From Janibacter melonis (GTDB lineage Bacteria; Actinomycetota; Actinomycetes; Actinomycetales; Dermatophilaceae), in contig NZ_JAJBZM010000002.1 in NCBI RefSeq assembly GCF_020567375.1, forward strand, positions 977,529-1,041,528: a stretch of DNA of 64,000 nt. Reading direction: 5' to 3'. The position numbers and the translations under genes are program-made. Position 1 is the first letter of the stretch. The number at the start of each line of letters is the position of its first letter. Positions 53,101-61,440 of the stretch are shown here, one piece after another. The notes beneath the pieces were generated by a model. That model saw only the letters and a program-made list of their open reading frames with translations, made no database searches and had not been told where the DNA came from.

Positions 53101-54336
53101 TCAGCCTGCCGTGCGGGCCGCGACCTGCGCGCGGGTGTCCCGGCGGTGGGCGAGCAGGGACAGGCCGAGGACGAGCAGGCCCGCGGTGGCGAGCAGGGCG
53201 CCGACGGCGCTCGGGGCGCGCCAGCCGTAGCCCGCGGCGACGACGAGACCGCCGAGCCAGGCGCCGAGCGCGTTGGCGGTGTTGAGGGCCGCGTGGTTGC
53301 CCGCGGCGCCGAGGGTGCGCGCCGACCCGGCGACGGCCATGAGCCGCAGCTGCAGCGAGAGGACGAAGACCGAGGCGCTCGCGGAGGCGAGGAAGACGGC
53401 GCACGCGACGAGCACGACGGAGCCGGCCGACAGCGCCACGAGGAGCAGGGCGACGGCGAGGGAGAGGGCCGACCCGGCGACGGTGCGCAGCACCGAGCGG
53501 TCCGCGAGCCGTCCGCCGGCGATCGTGCCGATGACCCCGGCGACACCGAAGACGAGGAGGTAGAGCGGCACGCTCGACGCGCTCACGCCGGTCTCCTCGC
53601 GCAGCATCGGCGAGATGTAGCTGTACATCGAGAACATGCCGCCGAAGCCGATGGCGCCGACGAGGAGCGTGAGCCACACCTGCAGCGAGCGGAAGGCGCG
53701 CAGCTCGGTGCGTACGCTCGCCCCCTCCTCGGGGGCGAAGTAGGGCAGCGTGAGCAGGACGAGGACGGCCGTGACGAGCCCGACGGCGGTGACGCCCCAG
53801 TACGCGCTGCGCCACCCGAGCTCTTGCCCCATCCACGTCGAGACGGGCACGCCGACGACGGTGGCGAAGGGGATGCCGAGCATGATCTGGCTCACCGCGC
53901 GCCCGCCGCGGCCGGGGGCGGCGAGGTCGACGGCGACGATCGAGGCGACGGCAAAGAAGGCGCCGTGCGGCAGCCCGGCGAGCATCCGGGCGCCGAAGAG
54001 CACGGGATAGCTCGTCGCGAGCGCGCTCAGGGTGTTGCCGACGACGAAGGCGGCCATGAGCGCGACGAGCATCGCGCGCCGCGGGACGCGCGTGCCGAGG
54101 ACGGCGATGGTGGGAGCGCCGACGACGACCCCGATCGCGTAGGCGGAGATCGTGTGGCCGGCCTCGGGGATGCTCACCCCGATCCCCTCGGCGATCTCGG
54201 GCAGCAGCCCCATGGTGACGAACTCGGTCGTCCCGATGGCGAAGCCGCCGAGGACGAGGGCGGTCATCGCGGCGCGGTGGGCGGTCGGTCCGAGGGCGGG
54301 GGGCGAAGGGGGAGCAGGGGGTGCAGCGGTCGTCAC
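53101..54336 (-). CDS. MFS transporter of the AraJ/CmlA (DHA1) type
   Basis: The 411-residue protein has twelve spans with the DHA1 motifs LVLGGFAIGTTEFVTMGLLP in span 1, the antiporter motif region YAIGVVVGAPTIAVLGTRVP and GARMLAGLPHGAFFAVASIV. This pattern matches the arabinose efflux permease/chloramphenicol efflux branch, which exports sugars or drugs. The GTG at 54336 follows GGGAGAA. The GNAT gene begins four bases after its stop, so efflux and acetylation of one class of compound (for example polyamines) may be linked; that is inference. Confidence 0.88.
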   Translation of the reverse strand: MTTAAPPAPPSPPALGPTAHRAAMTALVLGGFAIGTTEFVTMGLLPEIAEGIGVSIPEAGHTISAYAIGVVVGAPTIAVLGTRVPRRAMLVALMAAFVVGNTLSALATSYPVLFGARMLAGLPHGAFFAVASIVAVDLAAPGRGGRAVSQIMLGIPFATVVGVPVSTWMGQELGWRSAYWGVTAVGLVTAVLVLLTLPYFAPEEGASVRTELRAFRSLQVWLTLLVGAIGFGGMFSMYSYISPMLREETGVSASSVPLYLLVFGVAGVIGTIAGGRLADRSVLRTVAGSALSLAVALLLVALSAGSVVLVACAVFLASASASVFVLSLQLRLMAVAGSARTLGAAGNHAALNTANALGAWLGGLVVAAGYGWRAPSAVGALLATAGLLVLGLSLLAHRRDTRAQVAARTAG

Positions 54337-54661
54337 CGCAAGATTCTCCCCCCTCGCGAGGTGCGCGGCGAAACCGTCTCGGGCGGGCAGCCGGCGCCAC
54401 CTGCTCGTGACGGGTGGGTATTTCTCCCCATCGACGGTGCCACCTGCACCTCCATAGCGTGGGTGCAGCGCCCCACGGGGGAGGCGCCGCGCCCGAGGCG
54501 GGACCAGCAGGGGAGGTCCCGCCTCGTGGTGTGCCCCCTGTCGCCGGTCGAGGGAGGAGGGTGAGCCCCCGCACGCAGGCCCGTGCCGACGCTGGGCAGA
54601 CGCGCGAATACCGCTGGTCCGTGGGGTCATCCGCGGGTTGGGCTGTGCCACGATTACCCGC
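54337..54661. other. 325-base intergenic region with possible structured RNA
   Basis: No gene is visible. TAGCGT at 54456 could start a transcript on the plus strand. After it, GGGGG (54477) and CCCCC (54534) can close a structure around a perfect 12-pair stem, CGAGGCGGGACC (54494-54505) with 54515-54526. The right part before 54662 holds CACGAT, seven bases ahead of the ATG, a leaderless promoter for the next gene. The segment could be a small RNA, an attenuator or just a terminator-like hairpin. Confidence 0.4.
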
Positions 54662-55402
54662 ATGTCACACAACGCAGGGGGCCCCTCTGGCCCGAACGTC
54701 CCTCCGCCCCCCGGTCAGGGTCCTGGCGGTTCTTACGGCGGCCCGCAGGGCCCCGGCGGCCCTGGTGGTCCGGGTCAGCCCTACGGCGCCCCGCAGGGTG
54801 GCGCCCCCCAGAAGAAGAGCAAGACCGGCCTCATCGCCGGGATCGCGGGCGGCATCGCCCTGATCCTCGTGCTGTGCTGCGTCGGCGGCTTTTTCCTCTC
54901 CCGCGGTGACGACGACGAGTCGAGCTCGACGAGCACGAGCGCCGCCTCGACGAGCGAGAGCCCCAGCGAGTCCGAGACCTCCTCGGAGAGCCCCAGCGAG
55001 TCCGAGACCTCCTCGGAGACCCCGAGCGAGTCCGAGACCCCGAGCGAGACGAGCAGCGACACCGGCTCCGGCTCCGGCGGCGACATCAGCCTGCCCTCCG
55101 AGTTCGACGGCTGGAAGAAGGTCGACACCAGCGTCAGCGCGCCGGCCGGCGGCCAGGTCGGTGCCTACACGAAGGGGTCCGAGGCCCTCTCGATCGTCAC
55201 CATGGGCGAGAGCCCGGGCGTCATGGACAGCTTCGAGGGCCTGTGGTCGAACGAGGAGAAGGTCGGGGACACGTCCTGCGGCAAGTACTCGAACCAGACC
55301 CAGTGCGCGAAGGTGCAGGACGGCAACATCATCCTCATCACGCACAGCGGTGACGCGAAGACCACGGCCGGCTACCTGGACGACTTCATCGCCGCCCTCT
55401 GA
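54662..55402 (+). CDS. Membrane-anchored protein with Pro/Gly-rich head and Ser/Glu repeat stalk
   Basis: The 246-residue protein has a 48-residue Gly/Pro/Gln-rich cytoplasmic head, one membrane helix (LIAGIAGGIALILVLCCVGG), an extracellular stalk with repeats of SESPSESETSSE, and a 115-residue outer domain with two cysteines in DTSCGKYSNQTQCAKV, probably a disulfide. The design is common in actinobacteria for unknown envelope proteins. The stalk repeats are also visible in the DNA (about 54950-55045), a site of likely length variation. The ligand is unknown. The outer domain is not clearly related to the six lipoproteins at 15828-20117. Confidence 0.8.
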   Translation: MSHNAGGPSGPNVPPPPGQGPGGSYGGPQGPGGPGGPGQPYGAPQGGAPQKKSKTGLIAGIAGGIALILVLCCVGGFFLSRGDDDESSSTSTSAASTSESPSESETSSESPSESETSSETPSESETPSETSSDTGSGSGGDISLPSEFDGWKKVDTSVSAPAGGQVGAYTKGSEALSIVTMGESPGVMDSFEGLWSNEEKVGDTSCGKYSNQTQCAKVQDGNIILITHSGDAKTTAGYLDDFIAAL

Positions 55403-55418
55403 CCGACCGCCCGTCTCG

Positions 55419-55449
55419 ACGGCCCTCGCCCCTCCCGGGCGGGGGCCGT
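55419..55449 (+). terminator. Hairpin terminator
   Basis: ACGGCCCTCGCCC (55419-55431) pairs with GGGCGGGGGCCGT (55437-55449) over 13 positions with one G-U pair and a five-base loop. It lies 16 bases after the stop of the membrane-anchored protein gene. No U-tract follows, as usual in GC-rich actinobacteria. Confidence 0.8.
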
Positions 55450-55494
55450 CGTCGTGCCCGCCGACCCGCGGCACCCACGTCATAGGCTCCCGGC

Positions 55495-56307
55495 ATGGCG
55501 ACCTCTCACATCCGCACCACCCGTGACGGTGGCGTGGCCACCGTCGAGCTGCACCGGCCCGACAAGCTCAACGCGCTGACGCTCGACATGCTCGACGGCC
55601 TCGTCAGCACCGCCCACGAGCTCGGGCGCGACCGCTCGCTGCGGGCCGTGATCATCGCCGGCTCGGGCGAGTCCTTCTGCGCCGGGCTCGACTTCGCGAC
55701 CGTCATGTCCGACCGGGCAGGTCTCTGGCGCGCCTTCGCCCCGCGGCCCTGGCGGGGGACGAACACCTTCCAGGAGGCGTGCTGGGCCTACCGCCGTCTG
55801 CCCGTGCCCGTCGTCGCCGCCGTGCACGGCAACTGCCTCGGCGGCGGGCTGCAGATCGCGCTCGGCGCCGACTTCCGGGTGACCACGCCGGACGCCCGCT
55901 GGTCGGTCCTCGAGGGTCGCTGGGGGCTCATCCCCGACATGAGCGGCATCCAGTCGCTCTCGGAGCAGGTCGGCAAGGACGTCGCGAAGCGCCTGACGAT
56001 GACCGCCGAGGTGCTCGACGGGCAGCGGGCGGTCGATCTCGGCCTGGCCAGCGAGGTGGCCCTCGACCCGCGCGAGCGCGCCGGAGCGCTCGTCGACGAG
56101 CTGCTCACCCGCAGCCCCGACGCGCTGGCGTCGGCGAAGCGTCTCTTCGAGGGCACGTGGCACCGCGGGCCGCGGCACACCTTCGCCCGTGAGCGCGTCG
56201 AGCAGCTCGGTCTGCTCGTCGCCGCCAACACGCGGCGGGCGCGCTCGGCCGCCTTCGCCCGCACGACCCCGGAGTACGCCGACCGGGGACGCCGGCTGCT
56301 GCCCTGA
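55495..56307 (+). CDS. Enoyl-CoA hydratase/isomerase family protein
   Basis: The 270-residue crotonase has GVATVELHRPDKLNAL, the oxyanion segment GESFCAGLDFATVM and the second segment AVHGNCLGGGLQIALGADFR. At the position of the first catalytic glutamate it reads LEGRWGLIPDMSG, where an aspartate replaces the usual glutamate nearby; this subgroup often acts as isomerase rather than hydratase. TAGGCT ends six bases before the ATG and no Shine-Dalgarno is seen. It stands alone between two terminators or promoters. Confidence 0.88.
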   Translation: MATSHIRTTRDGGVATVELHRPDKLNALTLDMLDGLVSTAHELGRDRSLRAVIIAGSGESFCAGLDFATVMSDRAGLWRAFAPRPWRGTNTFQEACWAYRRLPVPVVAAVHGNCLGGGLQIALGADFRVTTPDARWSVLEGRWGLIPDMSGIQSLSEQVGKDVAKRLTMTAEVLDGQRAVDLGLASEVALDPRERAGALVDELLTRSPDALASAKRLFEGTWHRGPRHTFARERVEQLGLLVAANTRRARSAAFARTTPEYADRGRRLLP

Positions 56308-56366
56308 CCCGCCCGGATGGTGCACGCGCCCCGCACCGGAGGAGGGTGCGCTGGGAGACTGGGTCG

Positions 56367-57446
56367 GTGACCTCACCTCACCTCCCCATGCCCGACCTCG
56401 CCCCCGGCCTGCACGTGGTGCCCCCGACCCACGACGACGTGGCGGCGCTCGCGGCCCTCGCGACCGCGCAGAGACGGGCGGTGACCGGCAGCGGGTCGGT
56501 CGGCGTCGACGAGGTCGCGATGGAGGTCACGGGCATCGGGTCGTGGACGCGTCGCCAGCTCCTCGTGCGCGACGGCGAAGGGGAGGACGCCCCCGTCGTC
56601 GCGTGGGCGAGGGTGCACGACCGTGCCGCCGGCCGGACCAACGTCGAGCTGACGGTCGCGCCCGACCGGGCGGACGGCGACGAGATCGCGGCGGCCCTGC
56701 TGCGCTGGGCCGAGGAGGTCGGCGTGGCCTTCGCCGCCTTCCGCGGGCTCGGGGGCACGCTGCTCGACGTCAGCGTGCGCGCCGACGACGAGACCTACCG
56801 CCGCCGCCTCGAGGCTGCCGGGTACGAGGCGGTGCGCACCTGGCTGCAGATGAGCCGACCGGTGACCGAGGACGACGCCGGGCTCCCCGGCCCGCGCGAG
56901 GGGGTCGTCGTGCGCCGGGTCGCCACCCACGAGGACGGCATGCCGGTCGCCGAGGACGTCCAGACCGTGCACCGGATGCTCGAGGAGTCCTTCGCCGACC
57001 ACTTCAACTCCTACCGGGAGTCCTTCGCGGAGTTCGTCCAGCGGCAGCGCGAGGCGACGGGTCACCGCTGGGACCACTGGTGGATCGCCGAGATCGACGT
57101 CGACGGGCAGTGGGTGCCCGGGGGCGCGGTCGTCTCCTCGGTGTCCGGCCGCGACGCCGACGGCCGGGTCGGCAGCTATGTCGACTACATCGGCGTGCAC
57201 CGGCTGGCACGCGGGCGCGGGGTCGCGAAGGCCCTGCTGCACACCGTGATCCGCGACGCGCTGGAGCGGGGCCGCAACCGGGTCGCGCTCGAGGTCGACG
57301 CCGACAGCCCGACCGGTGCCGACGGGCTCTACGAGTCGATGGGGTGGGCCACCGCGTACCGCACGACGTCCTTCCACCGGCACGTGGAGGTGCCCGGGGC
57401 GGACGCCCCGGTGCCAGTGGCCAAGCCGATCGACGACGAGGGCTGA
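56367..57446 (+). CDS. Double-domain GNAT acetyltransferase
   Basis: The 359-residue protein has two GNAT-like halves, the second one complete: VPGGAVVSSVSGRD, GSYVDYIGVHRLARGRGVAKALL with the CoA loop R-x-x-R-G-R-G-V-A, and DADSPTGADGLYESMGWATAY. The two-domain design is like mycothiol synthase (MshD) and related enzymes, but the sequence does not match MshD closely, so the acceptor is unknown. Three starts are possible (56346, 56367, 56388); the GTG at 56367 follows GGGAG with the best spacing. Confidence 0.83.
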   Translation: MTSPHLPMPDLAPGLHVVPPTHDDVAALAALATAQRRAVTGSGSVGVDEVAMEVTGIGSWTRRQLLVRDGEGEDAPVVAWARVHDRAAGRTNVELTVAPDRADGDEIAAALLRWAEEVGVAFAAFRGLGGTLLDVSVRADDETYRRRLEAAGYEAVRTWLQMSRPVTEDDAGLPGPREGVVVRRVATHEDGMPVAEDVQTVHRMLEESFADHFNSYRESFAEFVQRQREATGHRWDHWWIAEIDVDGQWVPGGAVVSSVSGRDADGRVGSYVDYIGVHRLARGRGVAKALLHTVIRDALERGRNRVALEVDADSPTGADGLYESMGWATAYRTTSFHRHVEVPGADAPVPVAKPIDDEG

Positions 57447-57470
57447 GCCCGCCGCACCGATCGGCTCGGC

Positions 57471-58721
57471 TCAGTCCTGCACCTCGAGCTCGAAGTCGAA
57501 GCCGCGCAGGCGCTCGGCGAGGGGCTCGGCCATCGCGGCCGCGGGGGTGAGCACGCCCCCGGGGCTGTCGAGCTCGTCGAGCGCCAGGCACAGCGCCGCC
57601 TGGCCGAGCATGATCGCCGTCCCGTTGTACCCGGGGTCGTAGGGAGCGCCCACCCGGGTGCGCACCTGCTGCCCGCTCGTCGTGCCGGCGACGACCTCCA
57701 TCGCGAACATGCCCCGCTCGCGGGTCTCCTCGCTCGGGCCCTCGCCGGGCTCGGGGAGCACGCGGTCGAGGACGGCGCGGGTGGGGCCGAAGGCCATGCC
57801 CCCGGCCACCCCGAGCAGCCCGGCGGTCATCGCGACGGCCTTGAGCGGCGCGGTGCGCGAGCGTCCGAAGTCGCTCACCTCCTGGTAGCGGAAGTCGCGC
57901 CCGTAGGCGTAGCCGAGCAGCGCGTTGGTCCGGCGCACGACCCGGGTGTTGTACGACGCCATGACGAAGGGGCCCGTCCACCGGCCCTCGTCGGTGCGGC
58001 GCACCGGGATCGCCCGGGTGACGCGGGAGAGGGGAGAGGACCCGCCCCGAGACCTCGGGGCCGGCTCGGCTGCCCGGTCGGGGGACAGCCCGTAGGGGTC
58101 GGCGACGGTGCGTCGGGCGGTCTCGTCCTCGCGGGCGGCGATGGCCTGCTGGCGCATCGAGTCGATCGTGCCGCCGCTCAGCCCGCCGCGCATGCGCCGC
58201 ACCGACAGGGTGGTCGTCGTCAGCTCGCCGAGCCCGCGCTCGCGGGCGGCCTCGGCGGTGAGCCAGACCCCGAGGTCCGAGGGCACGGAGTCGAAGCCGC
58301 AGGACGGCACGATGCGGGCTCCTGTGCGCCCGGCGAGCTCGTGGAAGGCGTCGGCCACGTCGTGCACGAAGAGCACCTCGCCGGTGAGGTCGGCGTAGTG
58401 GGTGCCGGCCTCGGCGCACGCTCGGACGACCTCGCGGCCGTGGCGGGCGTACGGGCCCACGGTCGTGGCGAGCACCCGGGTCCGGGCGGCCAGTGCGTCG
58501 CACGCGGGTCCGTCGGAGGCGTCGAGGACGACCCGCTCCCACTCGGCGGCGACCCCGCCGAGACGCTCGGCGACCGCGTCGAGCCGGGCGCGCGAGCGAC
58601 CCGCGAGGGCGACCCGGAGGCCGGCGGGTGCGTGGTCGCGCAGGTGGGCGGCGGTCAGCTCGCCGACGAAGCCGGTCGCGCCGAAGAGGACGACGTCGAG
58701 GTCACGGGTGGTCGAGGCCAT
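57471..58721 (-). CDS. Saccharopine dehydrogenase-like/trans-acting enoyl reductase family protein
   Basis: The 416-residue protein has the NADP motif VVLFGATGFVGELTAAHL, AGRSRARLD, and VGPYARHGREVVRACAEAGTHYADLTGE, the signature of the saccharopine-dehydrogenase-like family that includes mycobacterial trans-acting enoyl reductases (Rv2449c/Rv2953 relatives). It would reduce a double bond in a lipid or polyketide intermediate, but no polyketide synthase is nearby. A membrane-proximal segment (AVAMTAGLLGVAGGMAFG) is present in the middle. It is transcribed alone. Confidence 0.88.
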   Translation of the reverse strand: MASTTRDLDVVLFGATGFVGELTAAHLRDHAPAGLRVALAGRSRARLDAVAERLGGVAAEWERVVLDASDGPACDALAARTRVLATTVGPYARHGREVVRACAEAGTHYADLTGEVLFVHDVADAFHELAGRTGARIVPSCGFDSVPSDLGVWLTAEAARERGLGELTTTTLSVRRMRGGLSGGTIDSMRQQAIAAREDETARRTVADPYGLSPDRAAEPAPRSRGGSSPLSRVTRAIPVRRTDEGRWTGPFVMASYNTRVVRRTNALLGYAYGRDFRYQEVSDFGRSRTAPLKAVAMTAGLLGVAGGMAFGPTRAVLDRVLPEPGEGPSEETRERGMFAMEVVAGTTSGQQVRTRVGAPYDPGYNGTAIMLGQAALCLALDELDSPGGVLTPAAAMAEPLAERLRGFDFELEVQD

Positions 58722-58859
58722 GACGCGACCCTACGCGGGCGAATTTCGGGGGAGCGCAAGACGCCTCCACGAGCTGCTGAGCAGGTAGAACGGCAGGGCA
58801 GGGATCCCCTGACCGGCCCGAGGAAGTCCCCGCGGGCCCCCGCTTCAAGGAGGACGAGC

Positions 58860-59282
58860 ATGACTCAGCCGAACGACGAGACGGTGCCCTCGGACGCAGC
58901 CCTCGGCGGTGTCCCGACGACCAGCGGTGACGGCGGCGCGGACGGCGGTGCCGATGGTGGCGCCGACGGCGGCGCGACCCACGGCCCGGCCGACGGCGGT
59001 GCCCACGGCCCCGCGGACGGCGGCGCCGGTGCGGGTGGCGACGGCGGTGCTGACGGTGGAGCCGATGGCGGTGCCGATGGTGGCGCGGACGGCGGTGCCG
59101 ATGGTGGTGCTGACGGTGGAGCCGATGGCGGTGCCGACGGCGGCGCGACCCACGGCCCGGCCGACGGCGGTGCCCACGGCCCCGCGGACGGTGGCGCCGG
59201 TGCGGGTGGCGACGGCGGTGCTGACGGCGGTGCCGATGGTGGCGCGGACGGCGGCGCCGACCCCGTCGCACGTGGTCTCTGA
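58860..59282 (+). CDS. Gly-Gly-Ala-Asp repeat protein (candidate modified substrate/RiPP-like precursor)
   Basis: The 140-residue protein has a leader-like N-terminus of 23 residues (MTQPNDETVPSDAALGGVPT) and then consists of Gly, Ala, Asp with a few Thr, His and Pro. The tetrapeptide GGAD is repeated, eight in a row at residues 62-93, and a 57-residue unit (GATHGPADGGAHGPADGG onward) occurs twice, at 38 and 95. It ends DPVARGL. A near-ideal ribosome site, AAGGAGG, precedes the ATG. There is no signal peptide, hydrophobic segment, Cys, Lys or aromatic residue. The JmjC-type oxygenase gene starts nine bases after its stop, so the repeats are its likely substrate. Real translation is supported by the ribosome site and coupling rather than by homology. 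Confidence 0.78.
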   Translation: MTQPNDETVPSDAALGGVPTTSGDGGADGGADGGADGGATHGPADGGAHGPADGGAGAGGDGGADGGADGGADGGADGGADGGADGGADGGADGGATHGPADGGAHGPADGGAGAGGDGGADGGADGGADGGADPVARGL

Positions 59283-59291
59283 CATCTGTCG

Positions 59292-60527
59292 GTGAGCACC
59301 CCGACCTCGGGCCGGGCCGGTCAGGTGACCGGCCTGGCCCGACTCATCCGTACCGGGCGTGACGACTTCGCCCGGGATCACTGGGGCCGCGGGCCCCTGC
59401 TGTCCACCGCCGACCAGCTCGGCGGAGGGGGCTTCGACGGCCTCCTCGACGAGGACGCGGTCGACGAGCTGCTGACGACGCGGGGTCTGCGGACCCCCTT
59501 CGTCCGGGTGGCGAAGGCGGGTCGCACCCTCCCCGAGCGCTCCTTCACCGGACCGGCCGGTGTCGGCGCGAGCATCACCGACCAGGTCCGTGACGACGAG
59601 CTCGCGCGGCTCTTCGCCGACGGCCACACGATCGTCATGCAGGCTCTGCACCGCACGTGGGAGCCGGTGATGCGACTCGTCCAGGAGCTCTCGGACGACC
59701 TCGCGCACCCCGTCCAGGCCAACGCGTACATCACGCCGCCGCAGAGCACGGGCTTCTCCGCGCACTACGACGTGCACGACGTCTTCGTCCTGCAGATCAG
59801 CGGCGAGAAGAGGTGGCGCATCCACGCCCCCGTCCTCGTCGACCCCCTTCGCACCGAGCCGTGGGACCAGCGCGGCGACGCCGTCGCCGAGCAGGCGACG
59901 GGCGAGCCCGCGCTCGAGGCCACGATGCGGCCCGGTGACGTCCTCTACCTCCCGCGCGGGTGGCTGCACTCCGCGACCGCTCTCGGGGGCACGAGCACCC
60001 ACCTCACCCTCGGCGTGCACACCTGGCAGGGCGGGCACGTCCTCGACGCCCTCGTCGACCACGCCCGTCGCGCCGTGGCCGACGACCCGCGGGTGCGCGC
60101 CTCGCTGCCCCTCGGCGTCGACCTCGGCGACCCGCACGCGCTCTCCGGCACCCTCGACCACGTGCGCGACGCCCTCGTGCGCGCCGTCCAGGAGGTGCCC
60201 GACGACGTCCTCGCGCAGAGCCTGCTCGGCCGGTCGCACGGGTCGCGCCGGGCCGCCCCCGTCGCGCCGCTGCGCACGGCGCGCGACCTCGCCGCCCTCG
60301 AGCAGGACCCGACGGGCTGGGTGCTGCGTCGGCGCGACCACCTCGGCGCCGTGCTCGACGGCGGCGTGCTGCGCAGCCGCGCCGGGACCGTGACCGTCGC
60401 CGCCGACGACTCCGCCTGCGTCACCCGTCTGCTCGACGAGGGCGTCGTCCCCGTGGGCGACCTCGGCGTCGACCTCGCCCGCCGTCTCGTCCTCGCCGGT
60501 CTGGCGACCCCGGACCGGGCGGCGTGA
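59292..60527 (+). CDS. JmjC/cupin-type 2-oxoglutarate iron oxygenase (ROX-like)
   Basis: The 411-residue protein belongs to the JmjC-related cupin hydroxylases (COG2850; YcfD/MINA53/NO66-like). The iron triad is visible: H158 and D160 in SAHYDVHDVF, and H226 in PRGWLHSATAL. The 2-oxoglutarate region follows as QISGEKRWRIH. A C-terminal winged-helix-like part (residues 300-411) is typical of ribosomal-oxygenase relatives. YcfD hydroxylates arginine in ribosomal protein L16 and FIH hydroxylates Asn/Asp/His in repeats. Coupled directly behind the Asp/His-containing repeat protein, it is likely to hydroxylate those residues. GTG start at 59292. Confidence 0.86.
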   Translation: MSTPTSGRAGQVTGLARLIRTGRDDFARDHWGRGPLLSTADQLGGGGFDGLLDEDAVDELLTTRGLRTPFVRVAKAGRTLPERSFTGPAGVGASITDQVRDDELARLFADGHTIVMQALHRTWEPVMRLVQELSDDLAHPVQANAYITPPQSTGFSAHYDVHDVFVLQISGEKRWRIHAPVLVDPLRTEPWDQRGDAVAEQATGEPALEATMRPGDVLYLPRGWLHSATALGGTSTHLTLGVHTWQGGHVLDALVDHARRAVADDPRVRASLPLGVDLGDPHALSGTLDHVRDALVRAVQEVPDDVLAQSLLGRSHGSRRAAPVAPLRTARDLAALEQDPTGWVLRRRDHLGAVLDGGVLRSRAGTVTVAADDSACVTRLLDEGVVPVGDLGVDLARRLVLAGLATPDRAA

Positions 60528-60561
60528 CGAGGGCGGGAGCGCGCGGCCTAGGCTCGTGCCG

Positions 60562-61440
60562 ATGACCCTCACCCCTGCCGACCAGCGATGGCGGTGCTCG
60601 GTCGCCGCCCGCGAGCGCGACGACGCACCGATCGGCACGGCGGTGCCCGCCCCCCGGTGGATGCTCGTCGGGCACCCGGGCCCTTGGGCCGAGAAGGCCG
60701 CACGCACCGATCCCGTGGCGGGGGTGCGCCCGGCTCTCGTCTCTCGGCTCGACGCCGTCGGGGCGCGGCTGCAGCTCATCCGCCCGCACGGCCGGTCCGA
60801 GGACTTCCAGGCCCCGTGGCCGGTCTTCCTCGTCGACTGCACGACGGGACGGATCGGGCGCTACACCTGGTCCGAGCCCGAGGATCTCGTCGAGATCGCC
60901 GCGCACTTCGCCGAGCTGCCCGAGGTCTGCACCGACCCCCTGGTCCTCGTGTGCTGCCACGGCAAGAAGGACGTGTGCTGCGCGGTCGAGGGGCGTCTCG
61001 TCGCCCGTGTCCTCGACGACATGCTGCCCGGGTCGGTGTGGGAGACCACCCACCTCGGCGGTGACCGCTTCGCCGGCAACCTCGCGATCCTCCCGGAGGG
61101 CTCGATGTACGGCCGGGTCGACGGCACGAGCGCGCCCGAGGTCGTCGTCGGTCATCTCGACGGGGTCGTCGACCTCGAGCGGTGGCGGGGCCGGTGCACG
61201 TGGAGCTCGCCCGAGCAGGTCGCGGTGCGCGACGTCCTCGCCGGCGGGGTCCGTCTGGCGGACGTCGCCTCGGCCCGGGCGAGCGCTGCGGGCCGGCACG
61301 AGTGGGACGTCGTCGTGAGCGCCGGGGGCGAGGAGCACGTCCGCCGCGTGCGGCGCGACTTCTCCGAGCCGCGGCGGCTGACATGCGGTCTCGACCTCGC
61401 GGTCATGGCGCAGTGGTCAGTCGCCGAGCGGGCGCACTGA
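60562..61440 (+). CDS. Thioredoxin-like [2Fe-2S] ferredoxin (sucrase-ferredoxin family)
   Basis: The 292-residue protein matches the sucrase/ferredoxin-like family: an N-terminal part (RWRCSVAARERDDAPIGTA), then a thioredoxin-fold ferredoxin with cysteines in EVCTDPLVLVCCHGKKDVCC that can bind a [2Fe-2S] cluster, and the conserved WETTHLGGDRFAGNLAILPEG. Such proteins are thought to deliver electrons. It follows the JmjC gene by 34 bases and has its own TAGGCT seven bases before the ATG at 60562. In this context it may keep the iron oxygenase reduced. Its last 24 bases overlap the convergent phosphoesterase gene. Confidence 0.86.
   Translation: MTLTPADQRWRCSVAARERDDAPIGTAVPAPRWMLVGHPGPWAEKAARTDPVAGVRPALVSRLDAVGARLQLIRPHGRSEDFQAPWPVFLVDCTTGRIGRYTWSEPEDLVEIAAHFAELPEVCTDPLVLVCCHGKKDVCCAVEGRLVARVLDDMLPGSVWETTHLGGDRFAGNLAILPEGSMYGRVDGTSAPEVVVGHLDGVVDLERWRGRCTWSSPEQVAVRDVLAGGVRLADVASARASAAGRHEWDVVVSAGGEEHVRRVRRDFSEPRRLTCGLDLAVMAQWSVAERAH

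Noticed and set aside
58865-59299. A minus-strand open frame encoding Ala-Pro-Pro-Ser repeats opposite the GGAD repeat gene
   Set aside because: It is the complement of the same DNA repeat. The plus strand has an excellent ribosome site and is coupled to the JmjC gene; the minus frame has neither.
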